Assembly: GCF_005222755.1 (NCBI RefSeq)
Contig: NZ_STGD01000002.1
Coordinates: 248,001-312,000 of the forward strand
Direction: 5' to 3'
Length of the DNA stretch: 64,000 nucleotides
DNA from: Roseomonas sp. HF4
GTDB taxonomy: Bacteria; Pseudomonadota; Alphaproteobacteria; Acetobacterales; Acetobacteraceae
The notes beneath the pieces were generated by a model, which saw nothing but the letters and a program-made list of their open reading frames with translations, was not told the DNA's origin and did not search any database. Positions 33,057-41,163 of this stretch are shown here, piece by piece (position 1 is the stretch's first letter; each line of letters starts with the position of its first letter). A program made the translations under genes and the position numbers.

Positions 33057-33488
33057 TCAGCGCCGACGCGCCGCGGACGGCTGCGGGCAGGAATAGGTTG
33101 CGGCGGCGAAGCGCAGCGCGCCCTCTGCCGCCCGGGTGCCCGCATGCTGGGGATTCGCCGCGGCCCAGGACACGAAGCGCGCCGACACATCCTCCATGGT
33201 GGGGGAAGGATTGGGCAGGCAGAACACCGGCCGCGCGGCCTGGCGGCCTGCCGTGTAGATCGCGTGCATCTGGCCCACCGTGACGAGCACGGCATAGCAG
33301 ACCGAACGGGAGGCGAGCGCATTGGCGTCGCCGGCCGCGGGGCCGCAGGCGCGGGCGAGTTCCCCGGTGGTAAAGGCCGGCGCGGCCGTCTGGCCCTGCG
33401 CGGCGGCGGGCCCGGCGGCGAAGCCCGCGGCAAGCGCGAGCCCGATGCCGGCGCGGCGCAGCGCAGCGGGAATGCGGCTGAAGGTCAT
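33057..33488 (-). CDS. Rap1a/Tai-like domain secreted protein
   Basis: A 143-residue exported protein. The signal peptide is LRRAGIGLALAAGFAAGPAA with cleavage near AAAQG. The mature part has FTTGELARACGPA, ASRSVCYAVLVTVGQMHAIY and VFCLPNPSPTMEDVSARFVS, with conserved cysteines, which resembles Rap1a/Tai immunity-type domains. Such domains occur both as type VI immunity proteins and as stand-alone stress or envelope proteins. No effector gene is nearby, so an immunity role is not supported. The ATG at 33488 is used; a GTG at 33515 is in frame. Confidence 0.68.
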   Translation of the reverse strand: MTFSRIPAALRRAGIGLALAAGFAAGPAAAQGQTAAPAFTTGELARACGPAAGDANALASRSVCYAVLVTVGQMHAIYTAGRQAARPVFCLPNPSPTMEDVSARFVSWAAANPQHAGTRAAEGALRFAAATYSCPQPSAARRR

Positions 33489-33636
33489 GGCAGGGTCGTT
33501 CCTCCTCCGCGGCACCGTATTGGCCGCGGCTCCAAATGGTTGCCGAGGGCACGGACCCTAGCAAGCAAAAGCATGAACCAGTTCCGCTGCCGCACCGCCC
33601 GGGACGCCGTGCAAGTTCGCGGGATGCGGCGCCTGC

Positions 33637-34104
33637 TCAGGCGGCTGCGCAGCGCGCGCAGGTGCCCTCGATCTCGACCGTCGACTCGGTGGCGGCGAAG
33701 CCAGCACGCGAAGCCGCCTCGGCAATCGCCCGGGCGACCGCGTCGTCGGCGATCTCGACCGTGGTGCCGCAGCGCCGGCAGATCAGGAACTGGTGCGGAT
33801 GGCCGTGGTCGTGGACGTGGCCATGCCCGGCATCGGCGCAGCCGATGAAGGCGTTCAGGCGCTCGACCTTGTGGACCAGCCCATGCTCCAGGAGGAAATC
33901 GAGGGCGCGGTAGACGGTCGGCGGCGCCGCCCCGGGCCGATCGGCCTTCAGGCGGTCGAGCAGCGCATAGGCGCCGACCGGCGCATCGGCGTCGAGGATC
34001 AACTCGAGCACCTGCCGGCGCAGCGGCGTCAGCCGGGCGCCACGGCGCAGGCACGCCTCCTCGGCCTCCTGCAACTGGCGGTCGCGGCCGATGGCGGCGG
34101 TCAT
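33637..34104 (-). CDS. zur: Fur family regulator, probable zinc uptake regulator Zur
   Basis: A 155-residue Fur-family repressor. The winged helix includes RLTPLRRQVLELILDADAPV and PGAAPPTVYRALDFLLEHGL. A His-rich hinge DAGHGHVHDHGHPHQFLICR holds the sensing ligands. Structural zinc cysteines are CRRC and the C-terminal CARC. The histidine pattern and the divergent COG0523 gene favour Zur over Fur. A palindrome GATACTATATC lies in the 43-base gap between zur and hisI and could bind it. Zur would repress the divergent genes when zinc is plentiful; this regulation is inferred. Confidence 0.85.
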   Translation of the reverse strand: MTAAIGRDRQLQEAEEACLRRGARLTPLRRQVLELILDADAPVGAYALLDRLKADRPGAAPPTVYRALDFLLEHGLVHKVERLNAFIGCADAGHGHVHDHGHPHQFLICRRCGTTVEIADDAVARAIAEAASRAGFAATESTVEIEGTCARCAAA

Positions 34105-34128
34105 GCGCGTTTTCCGATCATGGCGGCC

Positions 34129-34139
34129 GATACTATATC
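34129..34139. promoter_or_regulatory. palindromic candidate Zur operator
   Basis: GATACTATATC is an inverted repeat (GATA-CTA-TATC) nine bases before the hisI ATG and 25 before the zur ATG on the other strand. It lies in the only A/T-rich spot of this gap and overlaps likely -10 sequences. Known Zur boxes are longer A/T-rich palindromes, so this could be the core of one. Confidence 0.4.
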
Positions 34140-34147
34140 ATGAGGCC

Positions 34148-34555
34148 ATGAGCTCCGCAGACCCCACCGCCACACGACAGTTCCTCGATGCCGTCCGCTT
34201 CGACGCCGCGGGGCTCGTGCCCTGCATCGCACAGCAGCACGACACGGGGGAGGTGCTGATGATGGCCTGGATGAACCGGGACGCGGTGGCCGAGACGCTC
34301 GCGACAGGCCGGGTCTGCTACTGGTCGCGGTCCCGCGGCGCACCGTGGCGGAAGGGCGAGACCTCCGGGCAGGTGCAGCGGCTGGTCGACCTCCGCCTCG
34401 ACTGCGACGGGGACACGCTGCTGGCACTCGTGGACCAGGTGGGCGTCGCCTGCCACACCGGCCGGCGCAACTGCTTCTTCCGCGCGGTGCGCGACGGCGC
34501 GCTCGCGGCCATCGCCGAGCCCGAGGTCGATCCCAAGGCGCTCTACGGCGCATGA
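34148..34555 (+). CDS. hisI: phosphoribosyl-AMP cyclohydrolase
   Basis: A 135-residue enzyme for the third step of histidine synthesis, opening the ring of phosphoribosyl-AMP. VLMMAWMNRDAVAETLATGR and CYWSRSRGAPWRKGETSG are the typical core. The magnesium motif is DCDGD (residues 85-89). The three zinc cysteines are Cys86, Cys102 (ACHTG) and Cys109 (RNCFF), all present. It overlaps the COG0523 gene (ATGA) and faces zur. Placing hisI under Zur is a known theme, since this enzyme needs zinc; here it would be made together with a metal chaperone. Whether another hisI sits in the his operon is not known from this window. Confidence 0.93.
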   Translation: MSSADPTATRQFLDAVRFDAAGLVPCIAQQHDTGEVLMMAWMNRDAVAETLATGRVCYWSRSRGAPWRKGETSGQVQRLVDLRLDCDGDTLLALVDQVGVACHTGRRNCFFRAVRDGALAAIAEPEVDPKALYGA

Positions 34556-35601
34556 GGCCGGCCAAGATCCCGGTCACGGTGCTGACCGGCTTCCTCGGCG
34601 CCGGCAAGACCACGCTGCTCAACCGGTTGCTCAGGGCGCCCGGCATGGCGGGCACCGCGGTCCTGATCAACGAGTTCGGCGAGATCGGGCTCGACCACCT
34701 GCTGGTCGAGCGGATCGACGAGGACACGGTGCTGCTCAATGCCGGGTGCCTCTGCTGCACGGTGCGCGGCGACCTCGTCCGCGCGCTGCGCGACCTCGCG
34801 GTCCGGGCGGAGGGCGGGCAGGCGGTGGCGCGCGTCGTGATCGAGACCACCGGCCTCGCGGACCCGGCGCCGATCCTGCAGACCTTGATGTCGGACCCGG
34901 TGGCGCTCTCGGCCTTCGTGCTGGACGGCGTCGTCACGCTGGTCGATGCCGCGACCGGCGCCGCGACGCTCGACACCCAGGTCGAGGCGGTGAAGCAGGC
35001 CGCGATGGCCGACCGCATCGTGCTGACCAAGACCGACATCGCCGAGCCCTCGGCGGTGGCAGCGCTCGATGCGCGGGTCGCGGCGCTGAACCCCGCGGCG
35101 CCCCGCATCCGCGCCGTGTCGGGGGACCTCGACCCCGCCACGGTCATCGGCTTGGGCGGGCATGCGACAGCGGGCCGCATCCCCGAAGTCGCCGCCTGGC
35201 TGGCCGCCGAAGCCGCGGCGGGCGGCCACCACGGCCATCATCACCACCACGACGTGAACCGGCACGATGCGCGCATCCATGCCTTCGGCCTGGTGTTCGA
35301 CGACCCGCTCCCCTGGGACGGGCTCGCGACCTGGCTCGAGATGCTGTCTGTGACCAGGGGCACAAGCCTGTTGCGGGTGAAGGGATTGCTCAACATCGCG
35401 GGTGAGGAACGGCCCGTCGCCATCCATGGCGTGCAGCACCTCTTTCATCCACCAGCGCGGCTTGCAGCCTGGCCCGAGGACCACGACCGCCGGTCGCGCA
35501 TCACCTTCGTCCTGCGGGACGTGCCGCGCGCGGTGGTTGTGGAGGGGCTGGCCGCCTTCCTCGCCGCATCGCGGGACCAGGCGACACCCGCCAAGGCCTG
35601 A
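34552..35601 (+). CDS. COG0523/CobW family zinc-related GTPase
   Basis: A 349-residue G3E-family GTPase. The P-loop is GFLGAGKTTLLNRLLRAPG (residues 13-20 core), the metal site is GCLCCTVRGDL (CLCC at 66-69), and VIETTGLADPAPI with LTKTDIAE give the remaining G motifs. A His-rich stretch GGHHGHHHHHD lies near residue 225. The CobW_C domain follows, with LLRVKGLLNIAGEERPVAIH. These proteins hand metal, often zinc, to client enzymes under starvation. Overlap with hisI and divergence from zur strongly suggest a zinc role, possibly loading HisI; that last step is inference. Confidence 0.92.
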   Translation: MRPAKIPVTVLTGFLGAGKTTLLNRLLRAPGMAGTAVLINEFGEIGLDHLLVERIDEDTVLLNAGCLCCTVRGDLVRALRDLAVRAEGGQAVARVVIETTGLADPAPILQTLMSDPVALSAFVLDGVVTLVDAATGAATLDTQVEAVKQAAMADRIVLTKTDIAEPSAVAALDARVAALNPAAPRIRAVSGDLDPATVIGLGGHATAGRIPEVAAWLAAEAAAGGHHGHHHHHDVNRHDARIHAFGLVFDDPLPWDGLATWLEMLSVTRGTSLLRVKGLLNIAGEERPVAIHGVQHLFHPPARLAAWPEDHDRRSRITFVLRDVPRAVVVEGLAAFLAASRDQATPAKA

Positions 35602-35625
35602 CCGCTCACGAGGCTACCAATCGCT

Positions 35626-35648
35626 CATGTTCGTGATGTAGGAACATG
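35626..35648 (+). promoter_or_regulatory. inverted repeat covering the ribosome-binding site of the SUMF1-like gene
   Basis: CATGTTC (35626-35632) and GAACATG (35642-35648) are exact inverse repeats separated by nine bases. The right arm begins inside TAGGAAC, the likely ribosome-binding site, and ends two bases before the ATG. It could be an mRNA hairpin that hides the start, or a protein-binding palindrome. Confidence 0.45.
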
Positions 35649-35650
35649 GC

Positions 35651-36613
35651 ATGCCCTCCCTTCAGCCGCGCGCCGCGCGCCCGCTTCTCCTCCTGCTGAT
35701 GATCGCCGCCCTCGGCGCATCGCCCGCCCTTGGCCAGCGGCCCGAGTTGGTCCGCGACTGTGCCGACTGCCCGCAGATGGTCATGCTGCCGCGCGGCGCC
35801 TTCACCATGGGCGCTACGGTCCGGGAGGAAGAACTGGAAAGCGTGCCCGAGGGGCTGCGCGGCCGCTCGGTGCCGCTGACCCGCGTGGTGATCGCCCCGG
35901 GGCTGGCGATGGCGCCGCGTACGGTCACGCGGGGCGAATACGCGGCCTTCGTCCAGGCGACGGACCGGCCGACCGTCCCGGGCTGCTTTACCTTCGTCAA
36001 CAGCGGCACGTCGTACGAATATCTCGAGCAGCCGGATTCCGACTGGCGGAACCCGGGCTTTCCGCAGACCGACGACCACCCCGTGGTCTGCGTGACCTGG
36101 AGCGACGCCACGGCCTACGCGGCCTGGATCTCGCAGAAGGCCGGCCGGACCTATCGCCTGCCGAGCGAGGCGGAGTGGGAATTCGCCGCGCGCGCCGGCA
36201 CCACGGGAACGCGCTGGTGGGGCGATTCAGGCTCCAGCGCCTGCGCCAACGCCAATGTGGCGGACCTCACCCTGGCCAATGCGCTGAATCTCGACCGGCG
36301 GCCGCAATTCACCTTCCGCTGCACCGACGGCTTCATCCACACGGCACCGGTCGGCAGGTTCCGGGCGAACGCCTTCGGGCTCTTCGACATGCTCGGCAAC
36401 GTCTGGCAGTGGACGGCGGATTGCCTCAATCCGAACCTCTCCGGGCAGTTGAGCGACGGCTCGGCGCGCACCGAGGGGGATTGCTCGGAGCGGATGATGC
36501 GGGGCGGATCCTGGAGCCACCTGCCCTGGTACGTGCGCGCAGGCAACCGCGTGCGCGGGCGGACAACGGAGCGCTTTTCCTTCGTCGGCTTCCGCCTGGT
36601 CCGCGAGCGCTAG
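35651..36613 (+). CDS. SUMF1/formylglycine-generating-enzyme-like domain protein, secreted
   Basis: A 320-residue exported protein. A signal peptide RPLLLLLMIAALGASPALG precedes the domain. MVMLPRGAFTMGATVREEEL, HPVVCVTWSDATAYAAWISQ, YRLPSEAEWEFAARAGTTGT, GLFDMLGNVWQWTADCLNPN, MRGGSWSHLPWYVRAGNRVR and FSFVGFRLVRER are the standard FGE-sulfatase blocks. The paired active-site cysteines of true formylglycine-generating enzymes are not evident, and no sulfatase gene is near, so it is more likely a structural or ligand-binding relative. An inverted repeat covers its ribosome-binding site. Confidence 0.86.
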   Translation: MPSLQPRAARPLLLLLMIAALGASPALGQRPELVRDCADCPQMVMLPRGAFTMGATVREEELESVPEGLRGRSVPLTRVVIAPGLAMAPRTVTRGEYAAFVQATDRPTVPGCFTFVNSGTSYEYLEQPDSDWRNPGFPQTDDHPVVCVTWSDATAYAAWISQKAGRTYRLPSEAEWEFAARAGTTGTRWWGDSGSSACANANVADLTLANALNLDRRPQFTFRCTDGFIHTAPVGRFRANAFGLFDMLGNVWQWTADCLNPNLSGQLSDGSARTEGDCSERMMRGGSWSHLPWYVRAGNRVRGRTTERFSFVGFRLVRER

Positions 36614-36637
36614 CGCCACGTCCGATCGGACAGGGCG

Positions 36638-36919
36638 CTAAGGGCTCGTCCCGGCGCGGGAGCGCAGATGCTCGCGGATCTTCACCCACAGGATCGGCAG
36701 CGTCAGCGCGAGGGTCGCGACATTGGCAGCCGTCACGACGGCGATGCCGGCAAGCAGGCCATAGGCCAGCCAAAGACCGATGCCCGCGACGAACAGCACC
36801 AGCATGGCGGCGCTAAAATCCCGCGCGCTGCCCGTGCGCACCGTCCGCCATGCCTGCGGCACGAAGGCGGCGGTCGTCAGGCAGCCCGCGACGAGGCCCA
36901 GGATTTCGACAGGGTTCAT
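36638..36919 (-). CDS. SemiSWEET-type PQ-loop transporter
   Basis: A 93-residue protein with three membrane helices: EILGLVAGCLTTAAFVPQAW, AAMLVLFVAGIGLWLAYGLL and IAVVTAANVATLALTLPILW. The first helix has the PQ motif typical of SemiSWEETs, which dimerise to move sugars or related solutes. The C-terminus is short and basic. It is divergent from the GNAT gene, with a gap of under 50 bases that must hold both promoters. Substrate unknown. Confidence 0.85.
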   Translation of the reverse strand: MNPVEILGLVAGCLTTAAFVPQAWRTVRTGSARDFSAAMLVLFVAGIGLWLAYGLLAGIAVVTAANVATLALTLPILWVKIREHLRSRAGTSP

Positions 36920-36967
36920 GAAGCCGGCCTCTTCCACGCGCGCGGGCCGGCCCCTATGCATCGCGTC

Positions 36968-37567
36968 ATGGAGCCTGTCCATCTGCGTTTCGAGACCCTG
37001 CACGGCGATCGGCTGCGCGCCTGGCTGCCGCGCCTCGCAGGGCTCAGGATCGCCGTCTTCCGCGAATGGCCCTACCTCTACGAGGGCGAGGCCGGCTACG
37101 AGGAAACCTACCTTGCCGCCTATGCCGACAGCCCCGGCGCGGCGGTGATCGCGGCGCTGGACGGGGACCGCACGGTCGGCTGCGCGACCTGCCAGCCCAT
37201 GGCCGAGGCGACGCCGCGCGTTCGCGATGCCTTTGCCGCGCGCGGCATGGACCCGGCGCGCTGGTGCTATTTCGGGGAAAGCGTCCTGCTGCCGGACTAC
37301 CGCGGCCGCGGCGCGGGCGTCCGCTTCTTCGAGATGCGGGAGGCGCATGCGCGCGGCCTCGGCCTCGAGGCCGCCGCCTTCTGCGCCGTCACGCGCAACG
37401 ACAACGACCCGCGCCGGCCGGCCGGCTACGTGCCGCTCGATGCCTTCTGGCGGAAGCGCGGCTATGCCCGGCGCGCCGACATCTCGGTGGTGTTCGACTG
37501 GCGCGAAGTGGGCGACGACCGCGCGACGCTGCACGCCCTCGGCTTCTGGGCGAAGGATCCGCTGTGA
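36968..37567 (+). CDS. GNAT family N-acetyltransferase
   Basis: A 199-residue acetyltransferase-like protein. The start MEPVHLRFETLHGDRLRAW is preferred; an ATG twelve bases earlier is also in frame and no clear ribosome-binding site separates them. The acetyl-CoA motif is GESVLLPDYRGRGAGVRFFE near residue 105, after the IAALDGDRTVGCATCQPM strand. The C-terminal PLDAFWRKRGYARRADISVV is typical of GNATs. It overlaps the nitrilase start (GTGA). This GNAT-nitrilase pair is often found together. Substrate unknown. Confidence 0.85.
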   Translation: MEPVHLRFETLHGDRLRAWLPRLAGLRIAVFREWPYLYEGEAGYEETYLAAYADSPGAAVIAALDGDRTVGCATCQPMAEATPRVRDAFAARGMDPARWCYFGESVLLPDYRGRGAGVRFFEMREAHARGLGLEAAAFCAVTRNDNDPRRPAGYVPLDAFWRKRGYARRADISVVFDWREVGDDRATLHALGFWAKDPL

Positions 37568-38451
37568 GCGCGCCGCTCAGGCTCGGCCTGCTGCAGTACC
37601 GTGTCGGCCGGCCCGGATCGGTCGCCGCCTTCGCGCGCGCGCTGGATGCGCGGCTGGAGGAAGGGCGCGCCCAGGCGGACCTGCTGGTGCTGCCCGAATA
37701 CGCCTGCGTCGAACTCGGCGCGACGCTCGCCGACCGCAACGCACCGGACGAGGCGGCGGAACTCGCCGCCATGGTGGCTGCCGCGCCCGAGATCCTGGAC
37801 GCGATGCAGGCGGCAGCCCGGCGCCTCGGCGTCTGGCTGCTGCCCGGCACGCTGCCGGTGCGCGCGGCGGATGGGCGCGTCGTGAACCGCGCGCCGCTCA
37901 TCATGCCGGACGGGCGCATGGCCATGCAGGAGAAGCGCGCCATGACCCGGTTCGAGAGCGAGCGCTGGGGCGTCTCCCAGGGAGCCGACCCCGGTGTCTT
38001 CGACACGCCCTGGGGGCGGATCGGCGTGTCGATCTGCTACGACCTCGAATTCCCGAAGCATGTCCGCGTGCAGGTCGAGGCCGGAGCCTGGCTGGTGCTG
38101 GGCCCAACCTGCACCGACACCATGGCGGGCTTCAATCGCGTGCGGATCGGCGCCGCCGCGCGCGCGATGGAGAACCAGTGCTTCGTCGCCATCACGCCGA
38201 CGGTGGGCGAGGCGCCCTGGTCGGCCGCGCTCGACGCGAACCGCGGCCATGCGGCGGTGTTCGGCCCCGTGGACCGCGGCTTCCCCGAGGACGGCGTGCT
38301 GGCGCGCGGCGCGCTGGATACCGAGCAATGGGTGTTCTGCACCCTCGACCCCGCGCGGATCGAGGCGGTGCGGCAGGATGGCCAGGTGCTGAACCACCGC
38401 GACTGGCCGAAGGCCCCCTTCGCCTGGCCGCAGCCGGCGGTCTTCGCATGA
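37564..38451 (+). CDS. carbon-nitrogen hydrolase (nitrilase superfamily)
   Basis: A 295-residue amidase-type nitrilase-superfamily enzyme starting at GTG overlapping the GNAT stop. The catalytic triad can be placed: Glu in LLVLPEYACVEL, Lys in AMQEKRAMTRFE, Cys in IGVSICYDLEFPKHVR. The final AAARAMENQCFVAITPTVGE is also family-typical. These enzymes hydrolyse amide bonds of small carboxamides. It overlaps lpxB by ATGA, so GNAT, nitrilase and lpxB form a coupled unit. Pairing with GNAT suggests a small acylated amide substrate; not proven. Confidence 0.9.
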   Translation: MSAPLRLGLLQYRVGRPGSVAAFARALDARLEEGRAQADLLVLPEYACVELGATLADRNAPDEAAELAAMVAAAPEILDAMQAAARRLGVWLLPGTLPVRAADGRVVNRAPLIMPDGRMAMQEKRAMTRFESERWGVSQGADPGVFDTPWGRIGVSICYDLEFPKHVRVQVEAGAWLVLGPTCTDTMAGFNRVRIGAAARAMENQCFVAITPTVGEAPWSAALDANRGHAAVFGPVDRGFPEDGVLARGALDTEQWVFCTLDPARIEAVRQDGQVLNHRDWPKAPFAWPQPAVFA

Positions 38452-39614
38452 CGCTGGTCTATCTCGTGGCGGGCGAGGCTTCGGGCGACGTGCTCGGCGC
38501 GCGGCTGGTGGCGGCGCTGCGCCGGCGGCGGCCGGACCTGGAATTCGCCGGCATCGGCGGGCCGCGCATGGCGGAACAGGGCATCGAGAGCCTGTTCGAC
38601 TATCGCGAGCTCGCGCTGATGGGCCTGCTCGAGGTGCTGCCCAAGGTGTTCCGGCTGAAGCGCCTGCTGGCCGACGCCGCCGCCGACGTCGCGCGGCGGC
38701 GCCCGGCGGTGCTGGTCACGATCGACAGCCCGGGCTTCACGCTGCGCCTTGCCGCTCTGGTGAAGCCCTTCGGGCAGCCGGTCGTGCACTATGTCGCGCC
38801 GCAGGTCTGGGCCTGGCGGCCGGGGCGCGTGGTGAAGCTGCGCCAGAAGGTCGACCGCATCCTCTGCCTGCTGCCCTTCGAGCCGGTCTTCTTCGAGCAC
38901 GCCGGCATCCCAGTGACCTTCGTGGGCCATCCGGTGCTGGAAAGCGGGGCCGATGCCGGCGACGCCGCACGCTTCCGCGCCGCCCACGGGCTGGCGCCGC
39001 ACGAGCGCCCGGTGATCGTCATGCCGGGCAGCCGCAGGATGGAGGCGAAGCGCCTGTTGCCGCTGTTCGGGGAAGCGCTCCGCATCGCCGCGGTGCGGCT
39101 GCCGGGCCTCCGGCCGGTCGTGCCCGTGGCGCCCATCGTAGCCGAGGCGGTGCGCGCGGCCGCCGCCGGCTGGCCCGTGGCGCCGATCCTGGTCGAAGGC
39201 AACGACGCCAAGCACGATGCCTTCGCGGCCGTCGCCGAGGGCGGGGGCGCGGGGCTGATCAAGTCCGGCACATCGTCGCTGGAAATGGCGGTGGCCGGCA
39301 TCCCGCACGTCGTCGCCTATCGCGTGAACCCGATCACGGCAGCCATCGTGCGACGGCTCGTGAAGGTGCCGCACGCCTCCCTCGTGAACCTGATGGCGGA
39401 ACGCGAGGTCGTGCCCGAGCGCATCCAGCAGGACTGCGTGCCGGATGCCCTGGCCGAGGCCCTGCTCCGCCCGATGCTGGACCCGGCGGTGGCGGCCGCC
39501 CAGCGCGCAGGCTTCGCCGAGGCGCTTGCGAAGCTGCGCGCGCCGGAGGGCCTGCCCTCCGAGGCCGCGGCCGAGGCCGTTCTGCGCATCCTCGCCCCCT
39601 CGACAGACGGCTGA
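38448..39614 (+). CDS. lpxB: lipid-A-disaccharide synthase
   Basis: A 388-residue GT-B glycosyltransferase that joins UDP-2,3-diacylglucosamine and lipid X in lipid A assembly at the inner membrane. The N-terminal signature is LVAGEASGDVLGARLVAALR. YVAPQVWAWRPGRVVKLRQK, VGHPVLESGADAG, VIVMPGSRRMEAKRLLPLFG and LIKSGTSSLEMAVAGIPHVV are the classic LpxB blocks. It is not next to lpxD, fabZ, lpxA or lpxI here but coupled to a nitrilase and GNAT gene. No N-terminal extension is seen. Confidence 0.95.
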   Translation: MTLVYLVAGEASGDVLGARLVAALRRRRPDLEFAGIGGPRMAEQGIESLFDYRELALMGLLEVLPKVFRLKRLLADAAADVARRRPAVLVTIDSPGFTLRLAALVKPFGQPVVHYVAPQVWAWRPGRVVKLRQKVDRILCLLPFEPVFFEHAGIPVTFVGHPVLESGADAGDAARFRAAHGLAPHERPVIVMPGSRRMEAKRLLPLFGEALRIAAVRLPGLRPVVPVAPIVAEAVRAAAAGWPVAPILVEGNDAKHDAFAAVAEGGGAGLIKSGTSSLEMAVAGIPHVVAYRVNPITAAIVRRLVKVPHASLVNLMAEREVVPERIQQDCVPDALAEALLRPMLDPAVAAAQRAGFAEALAKLRAPEGLPSEAAAEAVLRILAPSTDG

Positions 39615-39652
39615 GCCGGCGCGAGCCTTCCGGCCTGGACCCGGAGGCGCGC

Positions 39653-41038
39653 ATGACGATCCTGATCACCGACACGACCATCGTCACGGTCGACGACGCC
39701 GACACGCTGCACCACGGCGCCGCCATCGCGATCGAGAACGGGCGGATCGCGGCCATCGGGGCCACGCCGGCGCTGCGCGGCCGCTTCCCCGGGGCCGAGG
39801 TCGTGGATGGGCGGAACCGGATGGTGATGCCGGGCTTCGCGAACATCCACACGCATCTCGGCATGACGCTGGCGCGCGGCATCTTCGAGGATCTCTCGCC
39901 GCCGCACGCCCCGCCCTTCTGCGGCGGGCTCTCGCCCCTGCCCCTGCCGCCGCTCTCGGCCGAGGAGACGGGGCTGATGGTCCAGCTCGGCGCGCTGGAG
40001 GCGATCCGCAGCGGCACCACTGCGCTGCTCGAGGACGGCGCCGGGATCGCCGGCTATGCCCCACTGCTGGAGGCGACGGGGCTGCGCCTGCTACTCGCGG
40101 AGCGCGCCTGGGACCGCGCCGATGCGGGCATCGGCGACCCGGGGTCCTTCGAGGTATCGGAGCGCCTGGGCGAGGACGGCCTCGAGCGCATTTCCCGCCT
40201 GCACGCGGCCTGGGACGGCAAGGCCGGCGGGCGCATCCGGGTGGGGGTCGCGGCCTGGGCGCCGGACATGTGCTCGCCACCCATGCTGCGCCGCCTGCGC
40301 GGGCTTCAGGAACGGCTCGACTGCGTCTGCACCGTCCACCTGAACCAGATCTGGGGCGAGGTCGCAGCGGTCGAGGCGCATCGCGGCATGCTGCCGACCG
40401 AATACCTGCACGCGGAAGGCTTCGTCAGCGACCGGATGGTGGCCGCGCATTGCCGCTGCATGGCGCATCGGGAGGAAGCCCTGCTCGGCCGGGCACGGGC
40501 GCGCGTGTCCTTCAACCCCGCCATCGCGGCGCGGCGCGGACTTTCGCCCCGCGTCTCGGTGCTGGAGGCCGAGGGCTGCACCATCGGCATCGGCACCGAC
40601 AACATGGCCGAGGACATGGTGGAGGCGATGCGCACGGGGCTTTTCATGGAGCGCATCCGGCGCGCGGACGGCCGCGCGCCGACACCCGAACAGGCGTTGC
40701 GCTGGGCTACCCGCAACGGCTACGCGGCGATGGAGGTGCCGGACGGCGGATGGCTGGCCGAAGGCAACCGCGCGGACCTGATCATGGTGCGGACCGACCG
40801 CGCGCACCTGGTGCCGCGCATGCGCCCGGTCAGCGGTTTCGTCCACCAGGGCCAGGCGGCGGACGTGACGGACGTCATGGTCGACGGCGCCTGGATCATG
40901 CGGGAGGGACGCGTGACGACGATGGACGAGGCGGCGATCGTGGCGGAGGCGGACAGGGTCGCGCGGCGGGCCTGGGCGCGGATGTTCGCGGAGAACCCCT
41001 CGCTGGAGGTGCCGCCCGGATTTGCGCCGGCCGATTGA
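39653..41038 (+). CDS. amidohydrolase family protein (cytosine deaminase/TRZ-ATZ-like)
   Basis: A 461-residue metal-dependent deaminase or hydrolase. The first metal pair is in MPGFANIHTHLGMTLARGIF near residue 65. The strand-5 His is in VCTVHLNQIWGE, strand-6 His in MVAAHCRCMAHREEALLG, and strand-8 Asp in IGIGTDNMAEDMVEAMRTG. NGYAAMEVPDGGWLAEGNRA leads into the C-terminal sandwich. The pattern fits ATZ/TRZ-type or 8-oxoguanine-deaminase-like enzymes. It is free-standing between lpxB and a convergent SDR gene. Substrate unknown. Confidence 0.87.
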   Translation: MTILITDTTIVTVDDADTLHHGAAIAIENGRIAAIGATPALRGRFPGAEVVDGRNRMVMPGFANIHTHLGMTLARGIFEDLSPPHAPPFCGGLSPLPLPPLSAEETGLMVQLGALEAIRSGTTALLEDGAGIAGYAPLLEATGLRLLLAERAWDRADAGIGDPGSFEVSERLGEDGLERISRLHAAWDGKAGGRIRVGVAAWAPDMCSPPMLRRLRGLQERLDCVCTVHLNQIWGEVAAVEAHRGMLPTEYLHAEGFVSDRMVAAHCRCMAHREEALLGRARARVSFNPAIAARRGLSPRVSVLEAEGCTIGIGTDNMAEDMVEAMRTGLFMERIRRADGRAPTPEQALRWATRNGYAAMEVPDGGWLAEGNRADLIMVRTDRAHLVPRMRPVSGFVHQGQAADVTDVMVDGAWIMREGRVTTMDEAAIVAEADRVARRAWARMFAENPSLEVPPGFAPAD

Positions 41039-41045
41039 AGGTCGG

Positions 41046-41082
41046 GGGAGGTGAACCTCCCACGAACCCCCCTCCTATTTTT
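41046..41082 (+). terminator. hairpin with downstream T-run
   Basis: GGGAGG-TGAA-CCTCCC (41046-41061) follows the amidohydrolase stop by seven bases, and TTTTT occurs at 41078-41082. The T-run is 16 bases beyond the stem, so intrinsic termination is only moderately supported. Confidence 0.4.
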
Positions 41083-41163
41083 GTCACCTGGCACCCGTCA
41101 TGTGGACTGCGGCGCCATCTGCCAAAGAGGGGAGACGTTCCACTGGACCCCCTCCCCGTCCCG

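Noticed and set aside
33057-33488. Rap1a-like protein as part of a type VI toxin-immunity pair
   Set aside because: No effector, VgrG, Hcp or PAAR gene is nearby; the domain also occurs in unrelated envelope proteins.
35651-36613. Call as a true formylglycine-generating enzyme
   Set aside because: The two active-site cysteines are not evident and there is no sulfatase gene; only the fold is supported.
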